Below, piece after piece: positions 42,415 through 52,050 of a stretch of DNA of 64,000 nt. Source of the stretch: JAVBTR01 sp031556065. Its GTDB lineage: Bacteria > Bacillota > Clostridia > Christensenellales > Aristaeellaceae. Numbering within the stretch: the first letter of the stretch is position 1; each line of letters begins with the position of its first letter. The notes below the pieces were generated by a model. That model did not search any database and was not told the origin of the DNA. It saw only the letters and a program-made list of their open reading frames with translations. The position numbers and the translations under genes are program-made. The stretch covers positions 1-64,000 of the forward strand of contig JAVBTR010000020.1 in the NCBI GenBank assembly GCA_031556065.1, written 5' to 3'.

Positions 42415-44166
42415 ATGCCGCGTATCAATAGCCTAAAAATGAAGATTATTCTTTCTTGCGTGGCTTGCATTTTAGTGGTAGGCATTATCAGCAATGTGTA
42501 TCTTTTCTCATATCTTACCGGCATTATCTCCGAAAAGGCCGATCACATCGATCAAATGCAGCTAAATACTCTCCAGGCGCTGCTGAATCAACGGCTGGAA
42601 GAGATGCAATCCCTTGGAAACCTATGTACCTACGACTTAGGCATTGCAAGGGGAATGCGTAATCAACGCCTTTTTAGCCTTAGCGAAAAAAAGGAAGTGC
42701 TTAGCGCCCAAGAGGTTTTGCAGCGCTATCTTTCCGCCCACAACGGGATTGAACCCTATGTAAACCGCCTCATGGCTTTTAATGACTATGGGGTTCGGGC
42801 CCAGGCGGTGGTTCGGGAAATCAATACCATGGAAGACGTAGCCCGCGTCAGGGCCTTGCCCGCCTTTGAACAGCTGTTAAGCAGCAGCCAGGCGTTTATG
42901 ACCACCATCTCCCCTTCCATTGTGGACGGAAGCGATTGCTTAATCTATTTAGGACGGATTTACGAAGTACCTGGTCTGATGCAACGCGGTTATCTGTATA
43001 TCGAATTATCCCCTCAGCTATTTTCAGATGTGCTTGCACCTTATGGACCAAGCAATCTCTTTATCGCAAGGGAAGACGGAAGCTCCTTCCCCGCCAACTC
43101 TAGCCATCTGCCGGAGCCCTTGGATTTGACCGCATTGGCTTCCCAGCATACGTTTTCTTTTCAGGGGAGCGTATACAAATTTAACCTGCGTCCCCTTAAA
43201 AGCGCAGGGTTAACGCTATACAGCAAGGCCGATATTACATACCTTTCCACGTCCACAAGCACGATTTCATACACAGCCATTGTGGTGGTTTTTTCCTCTT
43301 TGGCGGTAGCGGTCATTTTAGCGATTCTGCTTTCGGGAATTATCACCAAACCCCTGCGCCGTCTGACCGCGCGCCTTCGCCGTGCCACAGAAAACGATTT
43401 TAGCTTTGACCCGGATATTGAGCGGGGTGGCGGCGAAATCGCTGAAATGGGCCGAGTGGTAAACGAAATGACCCAAAGCATTAATACACTTCTTAAGGAA
43501 ACCGAACAGATGCATTTGCAGCAAAAGAACGCTGAAATAGCGCTGCTCCAAAGCCAGGTGAACCCGCATTTTCTATACAACACCCTGGATTCTATCCGCT
43601 GGATGGCTGTCATACAGAAAAACCCCGGCATTGAAAAAACAGTGCGCAGCCTTTCGAACTTGCTTAAAAACCTGGCCAAAGGAACCTCGGATAAGATTCC
43701 TTTGGAAAACGAGATCGCGCTGCTGATGGATTATGTGGATACCCAATCTGTCCGCTTTATGGATTTATTGGAGGTGCGCAACAACATTCCCCCAGCGCTG
43801 CTCCATTACAACATTGTGAAGTTCACCTTACAGCCGTTGGTTGAAAACGCCATTTTCCATGGTATTGAACCTTCTGGCGAATGCGGGGTGATCGAACTGA
43901 ACGCCTACGAAGAAGGCGATTACCTCATTATCACGGTAGAGGACAATGGCGTGGGCATGACCGACCAAGAATTGAAAGCCCTGCAAAGCGCCGCGCAAAA
44001 CCCCAATCCCCACGGCATGGCAGGGATCGGCGTAGCCAATGTGGATAACCGGCTCAAATTGGTCTATGGCGGCGGCTGCGGTCTGACCTTCGAAAGCGGG
44101 AAGGGCAGCTTTACCCGTGTAAGCGTCCGCATTCGAAAGGAGAGTGCTATTCCATGTACCGAGTAA
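42415..44166 (+). CDS. Sensor histidine kinase (YesM family)
   Basis: A 583-aa kinase with two membrane segments (about 12-32 and 283-303), an extracellular sensor between them, HAMP (about 305-360), and the catalytic core with LQSQVNPHFLYNTLDSIRW, LQPLVENAIFHGIEP and VEDNGVGM. GAGAGGGTGAAAAC precedes the ATG. It overlaps the response regulator gene by 13 nt. The 286-nt gap to the divergent binding-protein gene contains TATAAT (42371-42376), a likely -10 for this gene. Confidence 0.93.
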   Translation: MPRINSLKMKIILSCVACILVVGIISNVYLFSYLTGIISEKADHIDQMQLNTLQALLNQRLEEMQSLGNLCTYDLGIARGMRNQRLFSLSEKKEVLSAQEVLQRYLSAHNGIEPYVNRLMAFNDYGVRAQAVVREINTMEDVARVRALPAFEQLLSSSQAFMTTISPSIVDGSDCLIYLGRIYEVPGLMQRGYLYIELSPQLFSDVLAPYGPSNLFIAREDGSSFPANSSHLPEPLDLTALASQHTFSFQGSVYKFNLRPLKSAGLTLYSKADITYLSTSTSTISYTAIVVVFSSLAVAVILAILLSGIITKPLRRLTARLRRATENDFSFDPDIERGGGEIAEMGRVVNEMTQSINTLLKETEQMHLQQKNAEIALLQSQVNPHFLYNTLDSIRWMAVIQKNPGIEKTVRSLSNLLKNLAKGTSDKIPLENEIALLMDYVDTQSVRFMDLLEVRNNIPPALLHYNIVKFTLQPLVENAIFHGIEPSGECGVIELNAYEEGDYLIITVEDNGVGMTDQELKALQSAAQNPNPHGMAGIGVANVDNRLKLVYGGGCGLTFESGKGSFTRVSVRIRKESAIPCTE

Positions 44167-45743
44167 TGCTTGTGGACGACGAACCGTTGATCCTGGCAGG
44201 GATCAAAACCTTGATCGATTGGAGCGTCCTTGGCTGCGAGCTTATTTCAAGCGCCCGCAACGGCCAGCAAGCCCTGGAAATAATGCTGGAACAGTGCCCG
44301 GACATCGTTATTGCCGATATTAACATGCCTGTGATGGATGGCATGGCCTTGCTAAAGCAAGCGGAACAGCTTTACCCTGCGGCGGTTTTTATCATGCTTA
44401 CCAACCTGCAAGAATTCGAGCTGGTACGGCAAAGCCTGCGTTATAAAGCGGTGGATTATTTGATTAAAACCCAGCTGGATTCAGAAACCCTGACCGCTGC
44501 CATCGAAAAGGCCAAGCAGGAGGCAGCCCATCGCTACCATCTGCGCCAGCACGCGCTGGAGGCCACTGTCCAAACCATGGATCAGCTTCAAGCCCTTAAA
44601 GAAAGCATACACCTGCTAATGGCCTCCCCCGAGCCTTCTGGCGAAGTGACTGAAACTTTTCGCCACAGTGGGGTATTGGCTGGATACCGGATGCTTAACG
44701 TCCTGTTCACGTATCCTAATGAGCCTGCCCCTAACGAGCATGAGCCGCTTTTCAAATGGGAAACCGAAGTGGTAGATACTCTGATCAAAACCTGCTTTTC
44801 TAGGGCTATCAGCACCACCCAAGGCGCCCAGCATCCGGGTATCTACATTTTAGTTTGGCAAAGCCTGGATGCATGGGATGAACAGCTAAACAGCTTTTAT
44901 AAAAAGCTCCAAGGCGCTTGCGGCAATTTAACCGGCGCCATTCCCAGCCTGCTTGTGTCCGCCTGCCACCAAGGCAAGGAAAGCCTGGCGCTTTGCCGCC
45001 GTGAATTGCTTTTAATGCAAGAAACCTTCTACTTAACAAGCGCGACCTTTATTGTTTATGGCAGCAATCCCATTTTGGCGGATTCACCGCTTGGACTAAA
45101 AGGGCTTTTGGGCAGCTTCCAAAAAGAGCTTAACGCCAAAAACGCCGCTGGCTGCGCCGCCTTGCTGGGCCGCGCCATCCACCGCATTTCAGATACCAAC
45201 CACGAAAAGGCGCAAGCCATTTGGCTGTGCACCGAATTGTATTTCGCTACCTGTGAAACCATCAAAGAATGGCCGGACGCCCTGGCTAGAGAAGGCCTTT
45301 TCTCCAACTCAGCCATTGGCTACGAACAGATACGTTATCTGGCCACCAGGGCAGATGTAATCCGTTTTCTATCCTCTCTAAGCAACGAGCTGCAAGCCAT
45401 TCTTCAGCCTAATGATTCAAGGCACAGCACCATTATTCGGCAAGCCAAAACCTATATCCACGAAAACATTGAAAAACGAATTCTGTTAAACGACGTGGCC
45501 GCCAAGGTGTTTTTATCCCCGGGCTACCTATCCGCCCTATTCAAAAAACAATGCGGAGAAAGCCTGATCGATTATGTTAACCGGCACAAAGTTGAAGCCG
45601 CCTGCCAGCTGCTTAAGCAAAAAGACCTTATGATCAGCCAGGCAAGCGACCAGCTAAGCTTCGAAAACGCCTACTATTTCGCCCGCGTATTCAAACGCTA
45701 CACCGGCATGACACCTAGTGAGTACCAAAGCAGGGATAGATGA
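44154..45743 (+). CDS. Response regulator, AraC type (YesN family)
   Basis: A 529-aa regulator: receiver domain with Asp55 (IVIADINMPVMDG), a long helical middle part, and a C-terminal AraC HTH (about 425-525, LNDVAAKVFLSPGYLSALF and QASDQLSFENAYYFARVFK). It should control the divergent ABC transporter genes at 39045-42128. It converges with the LacI gene at 45762. Confidence 0.93.
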   Translation: MYRVMLVDDEPLILAGIKTLIDWSVLGCELISSARNGQQALEIMLEQCPDIVIADINMPVMDGMALLKQAEQLYPAAVFIMLTNLQEFELVRQSLRYKAVDYLIKTQLDSETLTAAIEKAKQEAAHRYHLRQHALEATVQTMDQLQALKESIHLLMASPEPSGEVTETFRHSGVLAGYRMLNVLFTYPNEPAPNEHEPLFKWETEVVDTLIKTCFSRAISTTQGAQHPGIYILVWQSLDAWDEQLNSFYKKLQGACGNLTGAIPSLLVSACHQGKESLALCRRELLLMQETFYLTSATFIVYGSNPILADSPLGLKGLLGSFQKELNAKNAAGCAALLGRAIHRISDTNHEKAQAIWLCTELYFATCETIKEWPDALAREGLFSNSAIGYEQIRYLATRADVIRFLSSLSNELQAILQPNDSRHSTIIRQAKTYIHENIEKRILLNDVAAKVFLSPGYLSALFKKQCGESLIDYVNRHKVEAACQLLKQKDLMISQASDQLSFENAYYFARVFKRYTGMTPSEYQSRDR

Positions 45744-45761
45744 TTTGCGGGCATGCTGGCC

Positions 45762-46778
45762 TTATACAGAATCGCGCTCAACCAGCGTAGAAGGCAGCAG
45801 GATATGCTTAGGAAGCGTTGTATCACCTTGAATGCGGCCTACAATGGCGCGCGCTACAGCAATGCCAATTTCAAAGGTCGGCACGTCGATGGTGGTAAGG
45901 GGAGGATTCGCATATTGGCTCATCTCAATATTGCTCATACCAATGACGGCCACTTGCTCCGGCACCCGAACACCGCAATTGAACAATGCGCGCAACGCAG
46001 CCATGGCCATCAAATCGCTGGCGGCATAAAAGGCAGTGGGCAGCCGGTTGGTTTTGCAAACCTTCTCCACAAGCTTCATGCATAGTTTATCATCCCAGTC
46101 GCACTCCAGCACCCATTCCGGGCACACTTCCAAGCCAAGGTCCATCATGGTTTCCCTATAACTGCGGTAGCGTCTGGATTTGGAAAGAGGGACATTGCCT
46201 ACCCCGCTGCCAATGAACCCGATTTTTCGATGCCCCTTTTCGTATAGATATTCAACAGCCATCTTGCTGACCCGCTCATGGTCGTATTCGACGCTGTCAA
46301 TAGGCATGTGGCCTGTATCGATCCCCGCAATATGGGGAATGTGCGCTTGTAGCAGCGTGAACAGCGGCTCTGCGAGGGGGCGCATCATCACAAGTCCGTC
46401 CAGCTGCGCATTGAGCAGCCGCTCCAAGACCTCTTTGTTTTCCAGCTCCTGTTCGGTGTGGACAGCGGTTACAGCACCGTTCAATTTTTCCAGTTCCTGC
46501 TCAATGCCGTCCAAAATGGAAAGGTAGAAAGGATCGCTGTACTTGCCCTTGGTCGAGGCCAGCAAACAGCCGACTGCCAGTTTAGGTTTATTGGCGGCCA
46601 CCGCATCCACCTTATTGCGTTTTTTAACAAGTGGTTTATAATCCAGCTCGATAACAGCCCTTAAAACATTTCGCCGTGTTTCAGGGGTTGTTTTGTAAGT
46701 TTGATCGTTGTTTAGGATACGTGAAACAGTCGCGGGTGAAACACAGGCCAGACGGGCAACATCACGAATGCTACTCAT
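45762..46778 (-). CDS. LacI family transcriptional repressor
   Basis: A 338-aa repressor. Residues 1-60 are the LacI HTH and hinge (IRDVARLACVSPATVSRILNN); the rest is a periplasmic-binding-protein-like effector domain, with IDSVEYDHERVSKMAVEYLYEKGHR and VAVIGMSNIEMSQYANPPLTT typical. GAGGAGATAATAT precedes the ATG. It lies at the downstream end of the long catabolic operon and probably represses it through the TGTTTAC-type operators at 46911 and 60826. The effector may be a galactose-containing sugar. Confidence 0.93.
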   Translation of the reverse strand: MSSIRDVARLACVSPATVSRILNNDQTYKTTPETRRNVLRAVIELDYKPLVKKRNKVDAVAANKPKLAVGCLLASTKGKYSDPFYLSILDGIEQELEKLNGAVTAVHTEQELENKEVLERLLNAQLDGLVMMRPLAEPLFTLLQAHIPHIAGIDTGHMPIDSVEYDHERVSKMAVEYLYEKGHRKIGFIGSGVGNVPLSKSRRYRSYRETMMDLGLEVCPEWVLECDWDDKLCMKLVEKVCKTNRLPTAFYAASDLMAMAALRALFNCGVRVPEQVAVIGMSNIEMSQYANPPLTTIDVPTFEIGIAVARAIVGRIQGDTTLPKHILLPSTLVERDSV

Positions 46779-46910
46779 ATATTATCTCCTCATATGCATA
46801 GGCAGACATCTTCGCGTGTTTCAGTTGGGAACAAGCGTTTTGTACAACCAGTCAAATTATACCACGCCATTTAGAAGAATGTCCACCCAATTTAGCCGAT
46901 GGTCCCATTT

Positions 46911-46923
46911 TGTTTACGAAACA
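46911..46923. promoter_or_regulatory. LacI-type operator near lacI
   Basis: The perfect dyad TGTTT-ACG-AAACA. It lies 133 nt upstream of the lacI start and just after the GH31 stop, and closely matches the site on the operon promoter (TGTTTACTAAACG). Confidence 0.6.
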
Positions 46924-46935
46924 CCCAATATAGAA

Positions 46936-48474
46936 TCAAACGCGACGCAGGAAAGGGATGTCTTCTATACCCACTTCAAATGTAACGGTCTTACCACCTT
47001 CCACAAGCTCACCCCGCCAGGTTTGCCATTTGCCCTTTGGCAACAGGACTTCCCTTTGAGTGGCGCCCTTTTCTAAAACAGGACAAACAAGCATCTCACT
47101 GCCGAGCATGAACTGGTCATTGACCGGCTCAAATCCTTCATCCGGAAAAGCATAAGCCATGTGCCGCACGATAGGTTCCCCTGTTTGTGCCGCATGCTTA
47201 GCAAGGGCGCAAATCAGCTCCGCTAAGGAAGCATGCAGCCTTAGGGCATCGGCAACCAACCCGGCATTAGTGCTGTTCAGCACCCGCCAAGGAGAAATGG
47301 ACATTTGAACCATGCCCATGCACGCACTTGCCTGCGCCCAGCGCACAAACAATTCTTCATCCATAGGCTGCTCCGAGTCGAAGCTGCCAATATCCCCGCC
47401 ACCCACCATATCCGGGCAGCAGTATGCATAGCCTAGCAGCCCTTGCAAAATGGTATGAGGAATCAGCGACTGGAGGCCCGCCGTACCCCAGCTATGGCGC
47501 TTGTCCTGGAGCCTTGCAACCACGGCGCGGCCGCCATAATTCCATGCTGCGCGGAACTCGTTCAGTGCATATTGCTCGCCCAGTTGGTTATAAAGCCGTG
47601 TCTGTTCCCTTGCGGATAGGGGGCACGCTGTTTGATCATCGTCACAGTAAAAGTACCGGTCCCCCGCGTCAAACTTGAAGCCGTCAACGCCATATTGCCC
47701 CATAAGCCGGTGCAACTGATCGTTTAGCCATGCATAGGCCTGCTCGTTGGTCAAATCCAAAACCGCGCTATGGCCGTTCCACCACTCACGAATGGCAACG
47801 TCTCCATTGCGCTCCTTTAGAAGATACCCTGCCTTACTTAGCTCCTTATACCGCGGCCCGGCGCAGGCGATGAGCGGTGTCACCCAAAGCATCACCGCAA
47901 AGCCCATTTCGTGTAGCTTTGCCATCAGCGCCTTGGGATCGGGAATCTTTCGCATTTGGAATTCGAATATGCCGTAATCCTCCTGCCAGCCTTCATCGAT
48001 CATCAATATACCGGGCTGCAGGCCATTTTCTAAAATGCCTTGCGCGTAGGTTAAGATTGCGTCAGATGTCTGGTTGGTGTTAAGCTCGATCCAGGTATTG
48101 TATTGCGGACGGCTGAAAAACCGCATATCCGGCAATTTGCCCGTGAAAGGAAAACACTTCGCGCTCGCGGCTTGGTATGCGCCCTGCAGCGTTTCATGCC
48201 CGACTTCAAGATGGATCGGGGCTTTGCCTTCGCAGCACACAAATCCCTTGTCTGCCGCAAAGGCAAACGGGACTTCGCTCCATACAAAACGGCCCTTGGA
48301 GGAAAGAAAGATCGGCGCGCATTGATCCAAATCTACGTATCTTTCCTGTGCATCCCCGGCGCACATATCCACCGTGCATTGGCTCTGCCGGTTCAATGGC
48401 ATCTGGTGCCCACAGTTTACAATGCTGCCCCACCAGAATTCATTATCAAGCATTTCAAACGTTAACTCATTCAT
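46936..48474 (-). CDS. GH31 glycoside hydrolase, MYORG-like (probable alpha-galactosidase)
   Basis: A 512-aa cytosolic enzyme (no signal peptide) of the GH31 barrel family. The nucleophile is Asp269 in DGFKFDAGD. The acid/base appears to be Asp324 in QDKRHSWG, replacing the usual WxGDN arrangement, and CCPDMVGGGDIGSF follows. This FKFDAG and DKxxxWG pattern is that of the MYORG branch, whose characterised member is an alpha-galactosidase. A galactokinase-like gene in the same regulon supports galactoside use. It ends the 12-gene operon. The ribosome binding site AGGAGAA is about 14 nt from the ATG. Confidence 0.85.
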   Translation of the reverse strand: MNELTFEMLDNEFWWGSIVNCGHQMPLNRQSQCTVDMCAGDAQERYVDLDQCAPIFLSSKGRFVWSEVPFAFAADKGFVCCEGKAPIHLEVGHETLQGAYQAASAKCFPFTGKLPDMRFFSRPQYNTWIELNTNQTSDAILTYAQGILENGLQPGILMIDEGWQEDYGIFEFQMRKIPDPKALMAKLHEMGFAVMLWVTPLIACAGPRYKELSKAGYLLKERNGDVAIREWWNGHSAVLDLTNEQAYAWLNDQLHRLMGQYGVDGFKFDAGDRYFYCDDDQTACPLSAREQTRLYNQLGEQYALNEFRAAWNYGGRAVVARLQDKRHSWGTAGLQSLIPHTILQGLLGYAYCCPDMVGGGDIGSFDSEQPMDEELFVRWAQASACMGMVQMSISPWRVLNSTNAGLVADALRLHASLAELICALAKHAAQTGEPIVRHMAYAFPDEGFEPVNDQFMLGSEMLVCPVLEKGATQREVLLPKGKWQTWRGELVEGGKTVTFEVGIEDIPFLRRV

Positions 48475-48495
48475 TGCGGATCGTATTCTCCTTTC

Positions 48496-49419
48496 TTACA
48501 AGCACAAAATTAAACGCCCTTCGTAATACCCATCGGAGATTCGGCCTTCTATGCCAAAGGAAATGGGGTAATCTGTCCCGTCGCAGAATAGGCCCACCTG
48601 CACATCATATTCCCCGTGGGGCATGGCCGAAACATCCAACGTTTTGGTAATCCTACGCTGACTCCCGGGTAACAAATCCCTTGCCGCAAGAGTTAGCGGA
48701 AACACGCGGTCGTAATCCACATCCGTTCCGCTCAAACGCAGTTGAAAGTGCGCATCCGTGTAGCATGGCAGCGTGCCGACGTTCTCAAGCAGCACCGTCA
48801 CCTCTTTCTCGTCCAGTTGCACCGTGTTCATTTGGAAGCGATACCCCGCATGGGTCGCGACATTGGCACAGCTTAAATCGCCAGCCTCTAAAATGGACAC
48901 GTGATTGTCAATCGCGAACTGAACGTCCTGTGCTTTTGCCGGATCAACAGCCATCCGCAGCGGCATTCGCAGCCAATTCTCTGCGTAGCGATGCGCATTT
49001 TCTTGCGTCACGATCAGGCCCATTTGCGCGTTATCTTTCATAATGCTTTCAAAAGCACTTCCAGCACAAACGTATTTAATCGCATATGGAAACGCGCGGT
49101 AAAACGCATTGGCGATAGCACGCAATTCCTCCTCAGTGCGTTCAGCTTCGTTGCCCGGGCAACACACATCCACACCCAATACAGCACGCTCGTTTCCAAA
49201 CCGTTCGCCAAGCGCTTTAATCAACAATAAAAAGTCATCCATTGGCACATCCGGCTCAATATGGATAAGCGCAAACCGTTTGATACGCCTAGCCCGTTCA
49301 ATGACCCTACCGATCTCATCAATATCCTGCCACGAAAATCGGTCGCAATAGAGTACACCTGTATCGGGGTTAAGCAACGGCCAGATCACCGCCCGCAAAT
49401 GCTGTGTTTGTACGCTCAT
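48496..49419 (-). CDS. DUF4832-like protein, short form
   Basis: A 307-aa protein without signal peptide. The first about 190 residues resemble a partial TIM barrel; the last about 110 form a beta-sandwich as in DUF4832 proteins, ending GIEGRISDGYYEGRL. The start is ATG 49419 with GAGGTGAAGAAA upstream. It shares the C-terminal pattern with the proteins at 49433, 52051 and 53112. DUF4832 proteins occur in sugar loci and some are treated as glycosidase-like, but no reaction is established. Catalytic residues cannot be assigned. Confidence 0.6.
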   Translation of the reverse strand: MSVQTQHLRAVIWPLLNPDTGVLYCDRFSWQDIDEIGRVIERARRIKRFALIHIEPDVPMDDFLLLIKALGERFGNERAVLGVDVCCPGNEAERTEEELRAIANAFYRAFPYAIKYVCAGSAFESIMKDNAQMGLIVTQENAHRYAENWLRMPLRMAVDPAKAQDVQFAIDNHVSILEAGDLSCANVATHAGYRFQMNTVQLDEKEVTVLLENVGTLPCYTDAHFQLRLSGTDVDYDRVFPLTLAARDLLPGSQRRITKTLDVSAMPHGEYDVQVGLFCDGTDYPISFGIEGRISDGYYEGRLILCL

Positions 49420-49432
49420 TTTCTTCACCTCA

Positions 49433-50800
49433 TCAATACGTGATCGTGCGATCGGTCCGCTGATCATCAAAATCGGTTTCAGGGATGACGGAATCGGCAA
49501 CGGGAACATTCACGCCAACGTATCCCATGGGATGCCAGCCACCATTTTGGTACTGCCTGGTTGCGAAAAGCACGTTAGGTTTGCCGCAGGAAGGGTCCTT
49601 GATAGCAAGTGCCACTCGGTACACGCCATCCGGCACATCAGTGAGTAAAATAGATTCGCTCCCATGATGCAGTGCCGCCGGTTCATCATAAGCCCGTTTT
49701 TCGAAATTCCAATGATCGCCTGGCATCCAGGTGCGAATATCAACCGCGTCAAAGTCTTTTTCGGTTACCACATTACCCTCCCGGTCAAGCAACGCTACGC
49801 TCACCGGCCAGCGGTAATAAAAGGGAGATGCCCCCACATTGCGCACATCAAAATCCACGTATAGACTACCGTCTTGGACACCATATGTTACCTTTTCAAC
49901 CACGAAGCGATGCCCTGCGCGCATTTGATATTCCCCGAGACCTTCCAGCGCCTTTTCGAAGCTCTCGTCATGGCTGAACCACATACCCAGATGGTTGTTG
50001 TGCTGCCAGTAAACATAGTCTAAAAAACGTTCCTTATGCTCGGGCGCAATCAGCGTATCATTAAGATCATGACCGGGCTGTATCTCGTGGTGGCCCCAGT
50101 TGTGCGCAATTTCACCGCCCATAACGGCCTTGCGCCAATCCATAAAGCGTACCGCATCAATGGCGTAATACTCCTCGTCAATATGGGCGAAGGAATCCCA
50201 GTACATGCCAAAGCCCTCGCCCATACAGTTTCTGGGGCAACGGATCATACACAGCTTGTCGGGAAACGCTGCGTGAAAGGCATCTGCTAGATTGCGCTGG
50301 GCCTGACGGCTTAGCGAATCCTCGTGCTGCTCTCCCCACAAGCCATAAATGCCCATTTCGATATAGGCAATACGCGGATCGTCGTTCCACACGCGCCCCA
50401 GCTTTGCCACCAGATTTCGAACGCGGAAAAAGAATTCCTCCGTATCCAAGGTGGATTTGACCATATCCGACGGAAAACAGCTTCTGACCTCAGTCGCCTT
50501 GGTGTGATCCCCATGATTAGGCCACTGGATGGCGATGCGCGGAATCATGCGAATGTTATGTGCTCTGCAATCGGCAAAGCGCCTGTCACATACCTCCCGT
50601 ATGAAATCCTCGCCGTCGTCAATGGTGCGCTCCAGCTCATTCCAGTTGAAGTACATTTTATATATCCTGGCATAAATTTCATCCGCGCCCAGCTTAAAAA
50701 CTGCGCCGTCCGCGCCAATCTGCCCACGCTGGCCCTTTAGTGCGTTTGGAAACGCATAACCGGCCGTCAGCGGAAAAATAACCGTCCTCTCCCCTTGCAT
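49433..50800 (-). CDS. DUF4832-like protein, GH-like barrel
   Basis: A 455-aa cytosolic protein. A TIM-barrel-like N-terminal domain (1-310) has IEMGIYGLWGEQHEDSLS, in which Glu in YGLWGE stands where GH-A clan enzymes keep an acid/base residue, and VYWQHNNHLGMWFSHDES. A beta-sandwich of DUF4832 type follows (about 315-440). I take ATG 50800, 7 nt after GGAGG; GTG 50803 is possible. It is in the operon between the MFS transporter and the short DUF4832 gene. Probably a carbohydrate-active enzyme; the substrate is unknown. Confidence 0.7.
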   Translation of the reverse strand: MQGERTVIFPLTAGYAFPNALKGQRGQIGADGAVFKLGADEIYARIYKMYFNWNELERTIDDGEDFIREVCDRRFADCRAHNIRMIPRIAIQWPNHGDHTKATEVRSCFPSDMVKSTLDTEEFFFRVRNLVAKLGRVWNDDPRIAYIEMGIYGLWGEQHEDSLSRQAQRNLADAFHAAFPDKLCMIRCPRNCMGEGFGMYWDSFAHIDEEYYAIDAVRFMDWRKAVMGGEIAHNWGHHEIQPGHDLNDTLIAPEHKERFLDYVYWQHNNHLGMWFSHDESFEKALEGLGEYQMRAGHRFVVEKVTYGVQDGSLYVDFDVRNVGASPFYYRWPVSVALLDREGNVVTEKDFDAVDIRTWMPGDHWNFEKRAYDEPAALHHGSESILLTDVPDGVYRVALAIKDPSCGKPNVLFATRQYQNGGWHPMGYVGVNVPVADSVIPETDFDDQRTDRTITY

Positions 50801-50814
50801 CACAATTCCTCCAT

Positions 50815-52023
50815 TTAAATATCGGCAATTCTTCTTGAATATAGAATACAGAGTCCAAACCCCATGGCGCTGACCGCAAACAAAATAGGGATGCCCGCGC
50901 GCCCAAAATGCTGCGCAAGCAACGGCTGAACCTGTGCCCCCAGAAATACCGCAGCATATCCCGTTAAATTAGATACCGCAGCTGTCACCCCAAGGTACGC
51001 GGTTTTCCCCTTTCTGGGGCTGGCGGCGTATTGAATGTTCAGGTTTGCCATGCTGTAGGCGCTGTTCCCAGCCACCAAAACACACTGCACCACAGGAGCC
51101 AAAACCTTTAAAGATGTGGGGAGGCTAAACCATCCGATATAGCCGATGCCCATCAGCACACCACCGTAAACCATCAGCCTTTTCCAACCAACCTTGTCCG
51201 CAAGATTACCCCATACTAGGCTCATCAGCATACTAACGGCAGATGCAATCACCGTCATGGTCGCGATCATGCTATGATCCAGCTTAAGCACCGTGAGCTG
51301 ATAAACAGAAAGAAAACCTGACGACAGGTTCTGCGTAAAAAACCACAGCACGATGAAAACGATAATAGGCAAAAACCGCCGATCGCGAAACGGCGTAAGC
51401 AGGTCGCGGGGCATCAGCTTCACAACGTTGGAGTCCCGCACCTCCGTCACACGGGTCAACAGCACCGCATCCACAACCGACAGGCATAGGATGGTTATAA
51501 ACACAATCAGGTATCCTTTGTGTGTTTGCCCTGATGCGATCATCCCATCCAACAGCCTGCTCATCAGTAGGATCGCCCCTGCATTAGCGACCGAGGAGAT
51601 AATATCGCGCCTTGCAAAAAAGCTGCCCCGTTTTTCATCGGGTGCCAAATCCATAACCCACTGGTTTAGCCCCGGCGTTACAAAGCCTGCCATCAAAAAG
51701 GCGGTCAAGTAAATGGGGATGATCGCATTTGCTCCATCCCCCGAAAACAGCAGCGGAATAAGCCCCGCACAGCCCAGCAAAAACCGAAAGCCAAAGCAGC
51801 ACAGGATAATGCATGCCTTGCGCCTGCGTAACCGCTCAAATAGAAAGGGCGATACCAGCTGCATCATACAGCCCAATTGCGGAAACGCGCCAACCAGTGC
51901 ACATATGGCTGGCGTGGCCCCCATCCAGCTTAACAAACCTGCGATAAAGTTGCCCGTACCCAAGGAAAAAATCACGGAGGCAACTGCATTTTCAGCAAGA
52001 TACGCCCGCCGGCTCGATTTCAT
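50815..52023 (-). CDS. MFS transporter
   Basis: A 402-aa major facilitator with 12 hydrophobic segments. The loop between segments 2 and 3 (PFLFERLRRRKACIIL) and the one between 8 and 9 (GNLADKVGWKRLMVYGG) carry the usual charged MFS pattern. In the middle of a sugar operon that also holds an ABC importer, it may export or import a breakdown product. AAAGGAT precedes the ATG. Substrate unknown. Confidence 0.9.
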   Translation of the reverse strand: MKSSRRAYLAENAVASVIFSLGTGNFIAGLLSWMGATPAICALVGAFPQLGCMMQLVSPFLFERLRRRKACIILCCFGFRFLLGCAGLIPLLFSGDGANAIIPIYLTAFLMAGFVTPGLNQWVMDLAPDEKRGSFFARRDIISSVANAGAILLMSRLLDGMIASGQTHKGYLIVFITILCLSVVDAVLLTRVTEVRDSNVVKLMPRDLLTPFRDRRFLPIIVFIVLWFFTQNLSSGFLSVYQLTVLKLDHSMIATMTVIASAVSMLMSLVWGNLADKVGWKRLMVYGGVLMGIGYIGWFSLPTSLKVLAPVVQCVLVAGNSAYSMANLNIQYAASPRKGKTAYLGVTAAVSNLTGYAAVFLGAQVQPLLAQHFGRAGIPILFAVSAMGFGLCILYSRRIADI

Positions 52024-52050
52024 TTCAACTTCGTATCCTTTCCCCGCCTG